Assembly: GCA_937902305.1 (NCBI GenBank)
Contig: CALDHV010000083.1
Coordinates: 1-22,636 of the forward strand
Source of the DNA: an uncultured Clostridia bacterium
GTDB taxonomy: Bacteria > Bacillota > Clostridia > Oscillospirales > Acutalibacteraceae
Length of the DNA: 22,636 bases
Reading direction: 5' to 3'
In this document: piece after piece, positions 7,330 through 14,865 of the stretch
Layout: every line of letters begins with the position of its first letter
How positions within the stretch are numbered: position 1 is the first letter of the stretch
The notes under the pieces: generated by a model
Databases searched by the model: none
What the model was told of the DNA's origin: nothing
The model's input: only the letters and a program-made list of their open reading frames with translations
Program-made: the position numbers and the translations under genes

Positions 7330-9795
7330 CTATCTTGCCTCGCCCTTGACGGGCTTGACGTGCCATATCCGCTCGTTATAATCCGCGATCGAGCGGTCGG
7401 ATGCAAACACCCCGCTCATCGCCGTATTGATCAGCGCGCGGCGCGCCCACTCGTCGGCATCGCGATACAACGCGCCCGACTCCCGCTGTGCCCGGGCATA
7501 ATCGTCGAAGTCCGCCAGCACCATATACGGGTCTTTACCGGTCAGCGATGCGGCGATCTCACCGTAGCTGTTGCCCTCAAAGCCTGCCGTCATCTGATCG
7601 ATCGCCCGGCGGATAACCGCGTTTTCGTGATAATACCGGCGCGGATCATAGCCGGCGCGCTTGCGTGCCTCGACCTCCTCGGTACGCATACCGAACAGGA
7701 ACATATTCTCCTCACCGACCGCGTGGCAAATCTCGACATTCGCACCATCCAGCGTGCCGAGCGTCAGTGCGCCGTTCATCATCAGCTTCATATTGCCGGT
7801 GCCGCTCGCTTCGGTGCCCGCCAGCGAGATCTGCTCGCTGATGTCCGCCGCCGGCATCAACAGCTCCGCCAGCGTGACCCGATAATCCTCGACATACACG
7901 ATCTTCAGCTTATCCCGCACCGCGGGGTCGGCGTCGATCATCTTGCCGAGCTTGCAAATAAAGCGGATGATCTCTTTCGCCAAAAAGTACCCCGGCGCGG
8001 ATTTCGCCCCGAAAATATAGGTGCGGGGGGTGAACTCCATATTCGGATTATCCTTGAGCATCTGATAGGTCGCCAGTATATGCAACGCGTTGAGATGCTG
8101 ACGCTTATACTCGTGCAGACGCTTGACCTGCACATCAAAGAGCGAGTCCACATTCAGCGTTTCGCCGGTCTGCCGGCGCAAAAACGCTGCCAGCCGTTCC
8201 TTATTATGCCGCTTGATAGCGGCAAACTCCTCCCGCGCGGCGGCATCGTCCGCCAGCGGACGAAGCTTTTCCAGTTGGGCGGCATCCAGCACAAAGCCGT
8301 CCCCGATCTTATCGGTGATCCACGCGGACAGCTCCGGGTTTGCCTGGCACAGCCAGCGGCGGTGCGCAATGCCGTTGGTGACGTTGGTGAACTTCTCCGG
8401 TGCGACCGCATACGCCTCGGGGAAAACCGTGTGCTTGACGATCTCGCTGTGCAGAGAGGACACGCCGTTGACCGAATGGCACGCCGCCACGCAAAGATTT
8501 GCCATCTTAATGATGCCGTAGCTGATGATCGCCATATTGCTGACACGGGCGGTATCGCCGCCGGTCGCCTCCATCATCTCCTCGCTGTAGCGACGGTTGA
8601 TCTCCTGCACGATCTGATAAATGCGCGGCAAACGCTGACGGAACAAGTCCTCCGGCCAGCACTCCAGCGCCTCCGCCATCACGGTATGATTGGTATACGC
8701 AAAGGTGCGATGCACAATATCCCAAGCCGCCTCCCATCCGTAGCCGCACTCATCCAGCAGAATACGCATCAGCTCCGGAATGGCAAGCGTCGGGTGGGTA
8801 TCGTTGATATGCACGGCGGCGAAATCCGGCAGATTATCCATCGTGCCGTATTTTTCGAGATGGCGCTTGACCAGATCCTGCATCGACGCGGAGACGAGAA
8901 AATATTGCTGAGACAGCCGCAAGGATTTACCCTCGCGGTGATTGTCCGCCGGGTACAGCACCTGCGTGATGACCTCCGCCATCGCTTTTTGCTCCATCGC
9001 GCGCAGATATTCGCCCTGATTGAACAGCGACATATCCATACCCGGCGCGGTGGCGCGCCACAGCCGCAGGGTGGAAACGCCCTTGCCGTCCTTGCCGGCG
9101 ATCATCAGGTCATACGGCTGGGCAATGACAATATTCGGGTCGGCGTGCTCGATGTGATGGAAGCCGTTGCCGTCCCACCACTCATTGATATGTCCGTCGA
9201 ACGCCACCTGCTGTGCCCGCTCCGGGCGCGGAAGCAACCAGCTTTCCCCACCGGGGAGCCAAAAATCCGGCAGCTCGGTCTGCCAGCCATCCACCAGCTT
9301 CTGGCGGAAAATGCCGTATTCATACAGCAGCGAATAGCCGATCGCGGGGATAGAGGCGGTCGCCATACCGTCGAGGAAACACGCCGCCAGCCGCCCCAAG
9401 CCGCCGTTGCCGAGACCGGCATCCGGCTCCAGCTCATACAGCGAATCCAGCGGAACGCCGAACTCCCGCATCACCTTCTCCGCCTCGTCGGTCAGATTGA
9501 GGTTATAAAGCGTATTTTTCAGCGACCGACCGACCAAAAACTCCATACTCATATAATACACCTGCTTGGTGTCCTGCTGATGAGCGCGGCGGATATAATC
9601 GATCCGGCAGGCGCGCATCCGGTCGCGCAATACCAGTGCCAGTGCGTTATACAACTGCTCGCGGGTCGCTTCCTCCGGCTGTACTGAATAGCTGTGGAGC
9701 AATTTCTTTTCCAGCTCCCGCTTGAGAGACGGACGGGAAGATGCCGTCCGCTTGGAAGCGGTCTTCTTTTTCGGTGCGGTCGCTTCGGATTTCAT
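7330..9795 (-). CDS. glgP: Glycogen/starch/maltodextrin phosphorylase
   Basis: The enzyme cleaves alpha-1,4 glucans with phosphate and releases glucose-1-phosphate, using pyridoxal phosphate. The product has 821 residues, within the usual range. The sequence carries the phosphorylase signature EASGTGNMK, with the PLP lysine at K670, followed by LMMNGALTLGTLDGANVEI-type sequence, and an N-terminal YYMSMEFLVGRSL block. The ATG at 9795 has AGGAGG nine bases upstream; a longer in-frame reading to 9846 has no such site. The first 25 or so residues are rich in Lys, Arg, Ser, Thr and Ala and look disordered. The gene has its own promoter and no cotranscribed partner; no other glycogen gene is nearby. 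Confidence 0.96.
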   Translation of the reverse strand: MKSEATAPKKKTASKRTASSRPSLKRELEKKLLHSYSVQPEEATREQLYNALALVLRDRMRACRIDYIRRAHQQDTKQVYYMSMEFLVGRSLKNTLYNLNLTDEAEKVMREFGVPLDSLYELEPDAGLGNGGLGRLAACFLDGMATASIPAIGYSLLYEYGIFRQKLVDGWQTELPDFWLPGGESWLLPRPERAQQVAFDGHINEWWDGNGFHHIEHADPNIVIAQPYDLMIAGKDGKGVSTLRLWRATAPGMDMSLFNQGEYLRAMEQKAMAEVITQVLYPADNHREGKSLRLSQQYFLVSASMQDLVKRHLEKYGTMDNLPDFAAVHINDTHPTLAIPELMRILLDECGYGWEAAWDIVHRTFAYTNHTVMAEALECWPEDLFRQRLPRIYQIVQEINRRYSEEMMEATGGDTARVSNMAIISYGIIKMANLCVAACHSVNGVSSLHSEIVKHTVFPEAYAVAPEKFTNVTNGIAHRRWLCQANPELSAWITDKIGDGFVLDAAQLEKLRPLADDAAAREEFAAIKRHNKERLAAFLRRQTGETLNVDSLFDVQVKRLHEYKRQHLNALHILATYQMLKDNPNMEFTPRTYIFGAKSAPGYFLAKEIIRFICKLGKMIDADPAVRDKLKIVYVEDYRVTLAELLMPAADISEQISLAGTEASGTGNMKLMMNGALTLGTLDGANVEICHAVGEENMFLFGMRTEEVEARKRAGYDPRRYYHENAVIRRAIDQMTAGFEGNSYGEIAASLTGKDPYMVLADFDDYARAQRESGALYRDADEWARRALINTAMSGVFASDRSIADYNERIWHVKPVKGEAR

Positions 9796-9870
9796 ATCGT
9801 AACTCCTCCTGATACACAATAATCTCCAAATCTGTGGCAAAAACATCGCGTAGCCGCCAGCTTCACTCCC

Positions 9871-9899
9871 ATTATATACTACTGTGAAAAATAATGCAA
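9871..9899 (-). promoter_or_regulatory. Promoter of glgP
   Basis: On the minus strand a perfect TATAAT (9876-9871) lies 17 bases after TTGCAT (9899-9894), a weak -35 box. Transcription would start near 9864, giving a leader of about 70 bases before the ATG at 9795. The surrounding 9865-9965 stretch is much richer in A and T than the neighbouring genes. Confidence 0.7.
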
Positions 9900-10051
9900 T
9901 ACTTTTTATAAATTGACCAAAAAAATCCTGTTTTTATCGTAATATATTTCGATTTTTAGATAAAGTGAACAAAATACAGCGGTTTTTTCGTTGTAATAAG
10001 CGCCGTTTGCACGGGCATAAAAAAATCGTGCTGACGGGAGAGGGCAAAGGA

Positions 10052-11101
10052 TCAAATATTGACTTGGATAACCTGGTTTTGCTCAGCGGAAACGAAACCA
10101 GCCTCGATGACCCGCAGTACCCGCATCATCTGCGGATGGGTCACGGTCTGCGGTTCCTCACCGCGCACGGCACGGCAGAAATTGCGATAATAGTCGTGCA
10201 CATCCGGCTCCGGACGCGGGATCGAGTATGTTTCGGTGGTCAATTCGTCCCGCGGCGCCATCGTCTTGGTCAAGCCCGCGGCAAGCGGCACCGGAAGCAC
10301 TTCGTTTTCGTGCCAGTGGGTGCATTTAACGACCTGACATTCCTCACGCCAGTTGTCGATCTTGGCGCTTCCCTTTTGCGCCCGCATATAAAAGCGGGGC
10401 ATTTTGAGAAAATTGTAGGTGCCGACCTCGACATACGCGCTTTTGCCGCCCGCAAAGGTGACATCCAGCCGGAAGCCGTCGTCCACCTCATCATTGGTGA
10501 TATGGTCAAAGCGGCAATCCACCGCCGTGATCGGATCGGGGATGATCTGCAACACCTGGTCGATCAGATGCACCCCCCAGTCATACAGCATCCCGCCGCC
10601 GTATTCCTTTTTGCCACGCCAGTCGCTCGGGATACCGCGAGAGCCCTGTATGCGGGACTCGATGCGGATAAGATTGCCGATCTCACCGCTGTGTGCTACC
10701 TGCTTCATCGCCAGGAAATCCACATCCCAGCGGCGGTTCTGGTGCACCGAGAATACCTTGCCGGTCTTGTCGGCAACATCCATCATCCGTTGCAGGCTGT
10801 CGCAGTCAAGCGCCACCGGCTTTTCGCAGATGACGTTTTTACCCGCCTTCATCGCGCGGATGCACACGCTTTCATGCTCATCATTCGGGATCGCCACGGT
10901 GACAATATCCACCGTCGGATCCTCCAGCACCGCCTCAAAGGACGGATAGGCGTGGATGCCGCGGCTCTCGGCAAGCTCATTGCGCTCCGCCTTGATGTCA
11001 TACACGCCGCGCAACGTCACGACATCGCTTGTCAAGGCACGCTCGACGTGCCATTCGCCCATACCGCCGTAGCCAATAACGACCAAGTTCAATTTATCCA
11101 T
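10052..11101 (-). CDS. Gfo/Idh/MocA family NAD(P)-dependent oxidoreductase
   Basis: The product has 349 residues, the family's usual size. It begins with a Rossmann fold (GYGGMG at 10-15), has the family's EKP motif at 93-95 with catalytic lysine K94, and a DWGVHLID segment (D174, H178) that is the usual second half of the active site. Family members oxidise or reduce cyclic polyols and sugars, including inositol and sugar-derived keto intermediates; the substrate is not evident. AAGGGGA lies upstream of the ATG. The gene lies 31 bases downstream of a sugar isomerase/epimerase gene in the same direction, so both probably act on one sugar or inositol-like compound, as in iol-type clusters. No strong terminator is visible after its stop. 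Confidence 0.9.
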   Translation of the reverse strand: MDKLNLVVIGYGGMGEWHVERALTSDVVTLRGVYDIKAERNELAESRGIHAYPSFEAVLEDPTVDIVTVAIPNDEHESVCIRAMKAGKNVICEKPVALDCDSLQRMMDVADKTGKVFSVHQNRRWDVDFLAMKQVAHSGEIGNLIRIESRIQGSRGIPSDWRGKKEYGGGMLYDWGVHLIDQVLQIIPDPITAVDCRFDHITNDEVDDGFRLDVTFAGGKSAYVEVGTYNFLKMPRFYMRAQKGSAKIDNWREECQVVKCTHWHENEVLPVPLAAGLTKTMAPRDELTTETYSIPRPEPDVHDYYRNFCRAVRGEEPQTVTHPQMMRVLRVIEAGFVSAEQNQVIQVNI

Positions 11102-11132
11102 AGTCTTTCCCCTTGCGCAAGCTCCTCGCGTG

Positions 11133-12098
11133 TTATGCCCACCACATCTCGGCAGGCTTATCGGTGATCATCACATCCTGCATAAAGGCGACCGCCTTTT
11201 CCAATCCCTGCTTGACGCTCATCAGACCGTCCTCGTGCTCGATGCTGACCGCGCCGTCATAGCCGATCAACTGCAACGTGGACATCATATCCTTCCACAG
11301 CTTGGTATCCGAGCCATAGCCGACGGTGCGGAAGATCCAGCTCCGCTCGGCAACCATACCGAAATTACGGGTATCCAACACACCGTTGACCGCGCGGTTA
11401 CGCGGGTCGATGCGGGTATCCTTTGCGTGGAAATGGTACACCGCGCCCTTAAGCTCCTTGAGCGCCTCGCACGGGTCCATACCCTGCCAAATGAGATGAC
11501 TCGGGTCAAAGTTGACGCCGAGGATCGGGCCGACCGCCTCGCGCAGACGCAGAGCGGTCATCGGATTATACACACAGAAGCCTGGGTGCATCTCAAACGC
11601 GATCTTCTTGATTCCATAGCTCTCGGCAATCTTCGCCGCCTCTTTCCAATACGGGATCAGCACCTCATTCCACTGATAGTCGAGGATCTTGCCGTAATCA
11701 TCCGGCCAGGCGCAGGTGACCCAGTTCGGATAATGCGAGTCGGCGCTGTCTCCCGGGCAACCGGAGAAGGTGACGACCGTCTCCACGCCGAGCTTCTGTG
11801 CCAGCTTGCAGGTATTGACGAAAACGCGGTGATATTCCGCGGCGATCGCCTTGTCGGGATGCACGGGGTTGCCGTGACAGGACAGGGCGCTGATGGTCAG
11901 CTCGTTTTTGGCGAGCGTGTCTTTCAGCTCTGCGATCTTGCCTTCGTCCGCCAGCAGGACATCCGGGTCGCAATGGTTTTGATTGGTATAGCCACCGGTA
12001 CCAAGCTCCACCTGCTGGACACCCAGCGAATGGAGATAGGCAAACGCCTCTGCGGCGGAAGCGGCCTGCAACGGAACAGTCAAAACGCTCAATTTCAT
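11133..12098 (-). CDS. Sugar phosphate isomerase/epimerase (xylose-isomerase-like TIM barrel)
   Basis: The product has 321 residues with the AP-endonuclease-2/xylose-isomerase-like fold. The expected metal-site residues are all present: E169 in IAFEMHPG, D198 and H201 in NFDPSHL, H224 in HFHAKD and E287 in VSIEHED. Such enzymes isomerise or epimerise sugars or dehydrate inosose. The ATG at 12098 follows GGAG by eight bases, and a longer open frame to 12188 lies upstream of the ribosome binding site and includes the promoter, so it was not used. It is the first gene of an operon with the Gfo/Idh/MocA oxidoreductase. Its promoter carries a dyad over the -10 box, which points to repression by a regulator not encoded next to it. 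Confidence 0.9.
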   Translation of the reverse strand: MKLSVLTVPLQAASAAEAFAYLHSLGVQQVELGTGGYTNQNHCDPDVLLADEGKIAELKDTLAKNELTISALSCHGNPVHPDKAIAAEYHRVFVNTCKLAQKLGVETVVTFSGCPGDSADSHYPNWVTCAWPDDYGKILDYQWNEVLIPYWKEAAKIAESYGIKKIAFEMHPGFCVYNPMTALRLREAVGPILGVNFDPSHLIWQGMDPCEALKELKGAVYHFHAKDTRIDPRNRAVNGVLDTRNFGMVAERSWIFRTVGYGSDTKLWKDMMSTLQLIGYDGAVSIEHEDGLMSVKQGLEKAVAFMQDVMITDKPAEMWWA

Positions 12099-12130
12099 AC
12101 GAACGCACTCCTTTGTTAATAATGTATCAG

Positions 12131-12166
12131 TTAGTACCATTATACATACTAATTTTATTTTTTCAA
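12131..12166 (-). promoter_or_regulatory. Promoter and likely operator of the isomerase-oxidoreductase operon
   Basis: On the minus strand TTGAAA (12166-12161) and a perfect TATAAT (12144-12139) are 16 bases apart. A perfect inverted repeat, TTAGTA (12131-12136) and TACTAA (12147-12152) with a ten-base centre, encloses the -10 box, so a repressor bound there would block RNA polymerase. No binding protein can be named. Confidence 0.75.
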
Positions 12167-12203
12167 CACTAAAACACACTTTTTTCACGGGAAATGCGGT
12201 TTT

Positions 12204-12680
12204 TCATTCGATCTCCAGCCGTTTCCCGTCCAAAACCGCCTGTGTGAGCCGTTCGTCCGCGTCATAGCAAAGCTTGAGCGAGAAAAAGGGGCGTTGCTGA
12301 GCCAACAGTCGCAGAAAGATGCGATCCCCCACCCAGGTCGGTAGGGACGGCACCCGCTCATCCGGCACCCACAAAAGCTCTCCTTCATCGCAGTCGGTCA
12401 GCGTGCCGACAAAGCCGTCGGCGGTGAAAAGATGCATATATTCCGTTTCCCACGTTTCGGATACGAATGTGACAAGTCCGCGGTATTGATAGCTCGTCAG
12501 CGTCAGCCCGGTTTCCTCCCGCACCTCGCGTAGGAGGCAGTCATCGGGGCTTTCCTTATCCTCGACTTTGCCGCCGACGCCGATCCATTTGTCCCGGTTG
12601 AGGTCGTTTTCCTTCTTGACCCGGTGAAGCAACAGCGTTTCGCCGGGGCGATGGATATAGCACAGGGTCGTGTTTTTCAT
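12204..12680 (-). CDS. NUDIX hydrolase (MutT-like)
   Basis: The product has 158 residues. A complete Nudix box (G-x5-E-x7-RE-V-x-EE-x-G-L) lies at residues 37-59, so the protein should hydrolyse a nucleoside diphosphate linked to another group, with Mg2+. The sequence around it, with an N-terminal MKNTTLCYI strand, resembles the 8-oxo-dGTP diphosphatase-like branch found in Firmicutes, but the substrate is not certain. The ATG at 12680 has GGGGAGG seven bases upstream; the longer frame to 12779 runs through the promoter and was rejected. It appears to be a single-gene unit. Confidence 0.9.
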   Translation of the reverse strand: MKNTTLCYIHRPGETLLLHRVKKENDLNRDKWIGVGGKVEDKESPDDCLLREVREETGLTLTSYQYRGLVTFVSETWETEYMHLFTADGFVGTLTDCDEGELLWVPDERVPSLPTWVGDRIFLRLLAQQRPFFSLKLCYDADERLTQAVLDGKRLEIE

Positions 12681-12700
12681 TCGATCGCCTCCCCGCAAAC

Positions 12701-12729
12701 AGTATACTACATTTTGCCCCGATAGGCAA
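12701..12729 (-). promoter_or_regulatory. Promoter of the NUDIX gene
   Basis: On the minus strand TTGCCT (12729-12724) and TATACT (12706-12701) are separated by 17 bases, with the ribosome binding site GGGGAGG directly downstream. It lies just after the terminator of the upstream operon. Confidence 0.65.
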
Positions 12730-12760
12730 GCAAGCTTTTCCTGATTTTTACAATATAAAG

Positions 12761-12789
12761 CCCGCCTCTCTTTACGCAAGAGAGGCGGG
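12761..12789 (-). terminator. Intrinsic terminator of the coaX operon
   Basis: A perfect 12-bp stem (12761-12772 with 12778-12789) with a five-base loop begins five bases after the stop of the phosphodiesterase gene. On the minus strand it is followed by a CTTTATATTGT tract, which is U-rich but interrupted. Confidence 0.88.
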
Positions 12790-12794
12790 TCATT

Positions 12795-13265
12795 TCATCT
12801 TCTTAAGGACACCACGTTGGTCACAATGCCGCCGGAGGGGGTCAGGTCAATATAGCCGTACGTCCCGCCGTAGCCCAGACTGCCGGGATTGAGGATATAC
12901 AGCCCGTCCCGGTATTCCTGCATCGGTTGGTGCGTATGCCCGAACAGCACGATGTCTGCACCCCGCTCCCGTGCCGCCGTCCACAGCGGCTCCGGGTCGC
13001 TTTTGACCCCATAGAGATGCCCGTGGGTGAAAAAGATCCGCTTGCCGCCGATGATCTCCAGCCGTGCCTTCGGTTGCATCGCGGCGAAATCACAGTTCCC
13101 CGGCACGGTATAAAACGTATGCTCGGTAAACCGCTCCGCCGTTTGCTCGACCCGGCGCAGACCGTCCCCCAAAAACAGCACCGTGCGGGCGGTCGGCTGT
13201 TCATCCAGCGCCGCCCACAGTGCCGTTTCGCTCTCGTGAATATCCGAAACGACCAGTATCCGCAT
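12795..13265 (-). CDS. YfcE/MJ0936-type metallophosphoesterase
   Basis: The product has 156 residues, typical of the small YfcE family of metal-dependent phosphodiesterases. All family motifs are visible: D8-x-H10 in SDIHE, G33-D34, GNCD at 56-59 (a variant of GNHD), H81 in FFTHGH and GHTH at 109-112, then NPGS near the C-terminus. The natural substrate of this family is generally unknown. The gene starts 12 bases after the stop of the ECF S component gene, and the AGGA ribosome binding site overlaps that gene's end, so it is the last gene of the coaX operon. Its link to CoA or vitamin metabolism is only by position. Confidence 0.92.
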   Translation of the reverse strand: MRILVVSDIHESETALWAALDEQPTARTVLFLGDGLRRVEQTAERFTEHTFYTVPGNCDFAAMQPKARLEIIGGKRIFFTHGHLYGVKSDPEPLWTAARERGADIVLFGHTHQPMQEYRDGLYILNPGSLGYGGTYGYIDLTPSGGIVTNVVSLRR

Positions 13266-13277
13266 ATCCGTTTCCTC

Positions 13278-13874
13278 TCATGCGCGGCGGCGCAACGCCG
13301 GCACGATATTGGCAAATGCCATCCCGACGACCAGCCCGATGGACGACTCGGTCAGACAGTTGATGCCGAATACCGTCACCAAAAATGCCCACACCGTCTG
13401 CACACCGCGCCATTGCAGAATATAGTCCGATCGCCCGAACAGCAGCATCATCCCGCCAAGGAACAACACCGTATTGAGCAACGCCGCCGTCAAGCCCGCC
13501 AGGCCACAGGCAATCCATTCCTTGGCACCGAGCTTTTTCAGTCCCCGATACAGCCAGCCGACCAAAAAGCCGGTCAGCACGCGAGGCACAAGGCATACCA
13601 CGCCCCACAGCACCGGGTCGATGGCGACCATCGCCGCGCCAAAGGGGCTGGGGACAAACCAGCCGAAGCATTGTGCATAACTGAACAGCCCCCAGATCAG
13701 CCCGAGAAACGCGCCCGCGCCGGGGCCAAGCAACACCGCGCCGAAAAGCACCGGCAAAAAGCACAGCGTCACCTCAACGAAAATCTTGACCGGGAAATAC
13801 GCCGCCAAGATCAGTAATGCGATCAGCAACGCATACTGGGTCAGGCGGAACACCGACGAACCTTTTTTACTCAT
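13278..13874 (-). CDS. ECF transporter S component, probably for pantothenate
   Basis: The product has 198 residues with about six hydrophobic helices. It fits the substrate-binding S subunit of energy-coupling factor vitamin transporters: an N-terminal basic segment, a TQYALLIALLILAAYFP helix, then FLPVLFGAVLLGPGAGA and further helices ending in a short basic tail. The S subunit works with shared EcfA and EcfT subunits, which are not in this window. Pantothenate is inferred from the neighbour coaX, which phosphorylates it; the sequence alone does not fix the vitamin. An in-frame GTG at 13883 overlaps the AAAGGAG ribosome binding site, so the ATG at 13874, eight bases from GGAG, is preferred. 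It lies between coaX and the yfcE-like gene. Confidence 0.8.
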   Translation of the reverse strand: MSKKGSSVFRLTQYALLIALLILAAYFPVKIFVEVTLCFLPVLFGAVLLGPGAGAFLGLIWGLFSYAQCFGWFVPSPFGAAMVAIDPVLWGVVCLVPRVLTGFLVGWLYRGLKKLGAKEWIACGLAGLTAALLNTVLFLGGMMLLFGRSDYILQWRGVQTVWAFLVTVFGINCLTESSIGLVVGMAFANIVPALRRRA

Positions 13875-13939
13875 TTTGACCACTCCTTTACTGCCGTTTC
13901 CCCCGCGGGGAGGAATACAACGTGTCGGATAATATCCTC

Positions 13940-13992
13940 AAAACGGCTCTTATACAGTTGGCACGCTCTCGGCTGTCCCACCGCCAAGCCGT
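13940..13992 (-). promoter_or_regulatory. Structured leader between coaX and the ECF S component gene
   Basis: The 139-base gap 13875-14013 is long for an operon and contains several inverted repeats. On the minus strand GCCGT-type arms (13992-13988 with 13947-13943) and TTGGC/GCCAA arms (13987-13983 with 13962-13958) stack on one side and end in TTTT at 13943-13940, as in a terminator. A shorter CGGCT/AGCCG hairpin would compete with them. Nearer the start, a TCCTCCCC run could pair with the AAAGGAG ribosome binding site. No known riboswitch class was recognised. Confidence 0.4.
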
Positions 13993-14013
13993 CTGTCGGC
14001 AAAATGTACTATT

Positions 14014-14781
14014 TTATTTTTTGTTTTTCTCGTAAATAAGGCGCAAGCCGATCAGCAGCAATTCGTCCACATAGCGGATGTTGTGGCGACATTCGCCGAT
14101 GATATGCCGCCCCAGTCCGCCGGTCAGCACTACCGGCGCATCACAGCCGATCTCCTCAATGATGCGGGCATTCATCCCGTCGATCATTGCCGCCGTGCCA
14201 TAGACCGCGCCGGACTGCAACGAATGGACGGTATTGGTGCCGATCACCTTTTTCGGCGCATCGACGCTGATGCTCGGGAGCAAGGAGGCGCGCTGGGTCA
14301 GCGAGGCAAGCCCGGTGATGACCCCCGGCATAATGGAAACGCCGCGGAACGCCCCCTCTTTATCCACATACGAAACGGTGGTCGCGGTGCCGAGATCCCA
14401 AATAATGCACGGTGCACCGACCTCCGCCACCGCCGCCACCGCGCCGACCAGCAGATCGGCACCGAGGGTGGATGGGTCGTCAATGCGGATGTTTATTCCG
14501 GTTTTGATCCCGGGGCCGACGGTCAGCGGCGTTACGCCGATGACCTGCTCGATCGCACTGCTCATCGTATGATTGAGATGCGGCACCACCGAGGAAATGA
14601 TCGCCCCGTCGATCGTCTGCGGGTCGGTATGATGGAGCGCGAGAATATTCATCAGCTCCACGGCGTACTGATCGCGTAGCTTGGTGCGGTCGGTCGCCAC
14701 CCGCGACTGAAACAGCAAGTCCTTGTCCTCAAACACGCCCAGCGTGATATTGGTATTGCCCATATCCACTACCAACAGCAT
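14014..14781 (-). CDS. coaX: Type III pantothenate kinase
   Basis: The enzyme phosphorylates pantothenate, the first step of CoA synthesis. The product has 255 residues, the usual length for CoaX. The sequence has the ASKHA-type N-terminal phosphate motif DMGNTN at 6-11, a GPGIKTGI segment, GADLLVGAVAA, the second DLGTATTV motif and SIMPGV. Possible starts are GTG 14790, ATG 14787 and ATG 14781. The last is favoured because GAGG lies at a normal distance from it and the protein then begins MLLVVDMGNT as in relatives. The gene is followed by an ECF S component, probably a pantothenate importer, then a yfcE-like gene and a terminator. A TATAAT at 14799-14794 almost touches the start. Confidence 0.95.
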   Translation of the reverse strand: MLLVVDMGNTNITLGVFEDKDLLFQSRVATDRTKLRDQYAVELMNILALHHTDPQTIDGAIISSVVPHLNHTMSSAIEQVIGVTPLTVGPGIKTGINIRIDDPSTLGADLLVGAVAAVAEVGAPCIIWDLGTATTVSYVDKEGAFRGVSIMPGVITGLASLTQRASLLPSISVDAPKKVIGTNTVHSLQSGAVYGTAAMIDGMNARIIEEIGCDAPVVLTGGLGRHIIGECRHNIRYVDELLLIGLRLIYEKNKK

Positions 14782-14818
14782 TCGCATCACCTCATTATAG
14801 CCAAGCGGGAATAATCAG

Positions 14819-14846
14819 AAAGGCAGACGGATGGCTCCGCCTGCCT
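14819..14846 (-). terminator. Intrinsic terminator of fba
   Basis: On the minus strand AGGCAG and CTGCCT (14846-14841 with 14826-14821) and an inner CGGA/TCCG pair close a four-base loop, with one mismatch between the two stem parts. The stem is followed by TTCTGATTATT. It lies about 20 bases after the fba stop. Confidence 0.72.
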
Positions 14847-14865
14847 CTGTTTGTTTATCGGCGGA

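Noticed and set aside
7360..9687. A 775-codon open frame on the plus strand opposite glgP
   Set aside because: It is the mirror of a strongly supported gene in GC-rich DNA, reads as an Arg/His/Gln-rich chain with no motif, and lacks a ribosome binding site.
9960..10051. Terminator after the Gfo/Idh/MocA gene
   Set aside because: Only a short stem with a bulge (GCCCGT/ACGGCGC) is present and no U-run follows it; the T-run nearby has no proper stem before it.
12927..13817. A 296-codon plus-strand frame opposite the yfcE-like and ECF S genes
   Set aside because: It crosses two well-supported genes on the other strand and reads as Gln/His/Arg-rich low-complexity protein.
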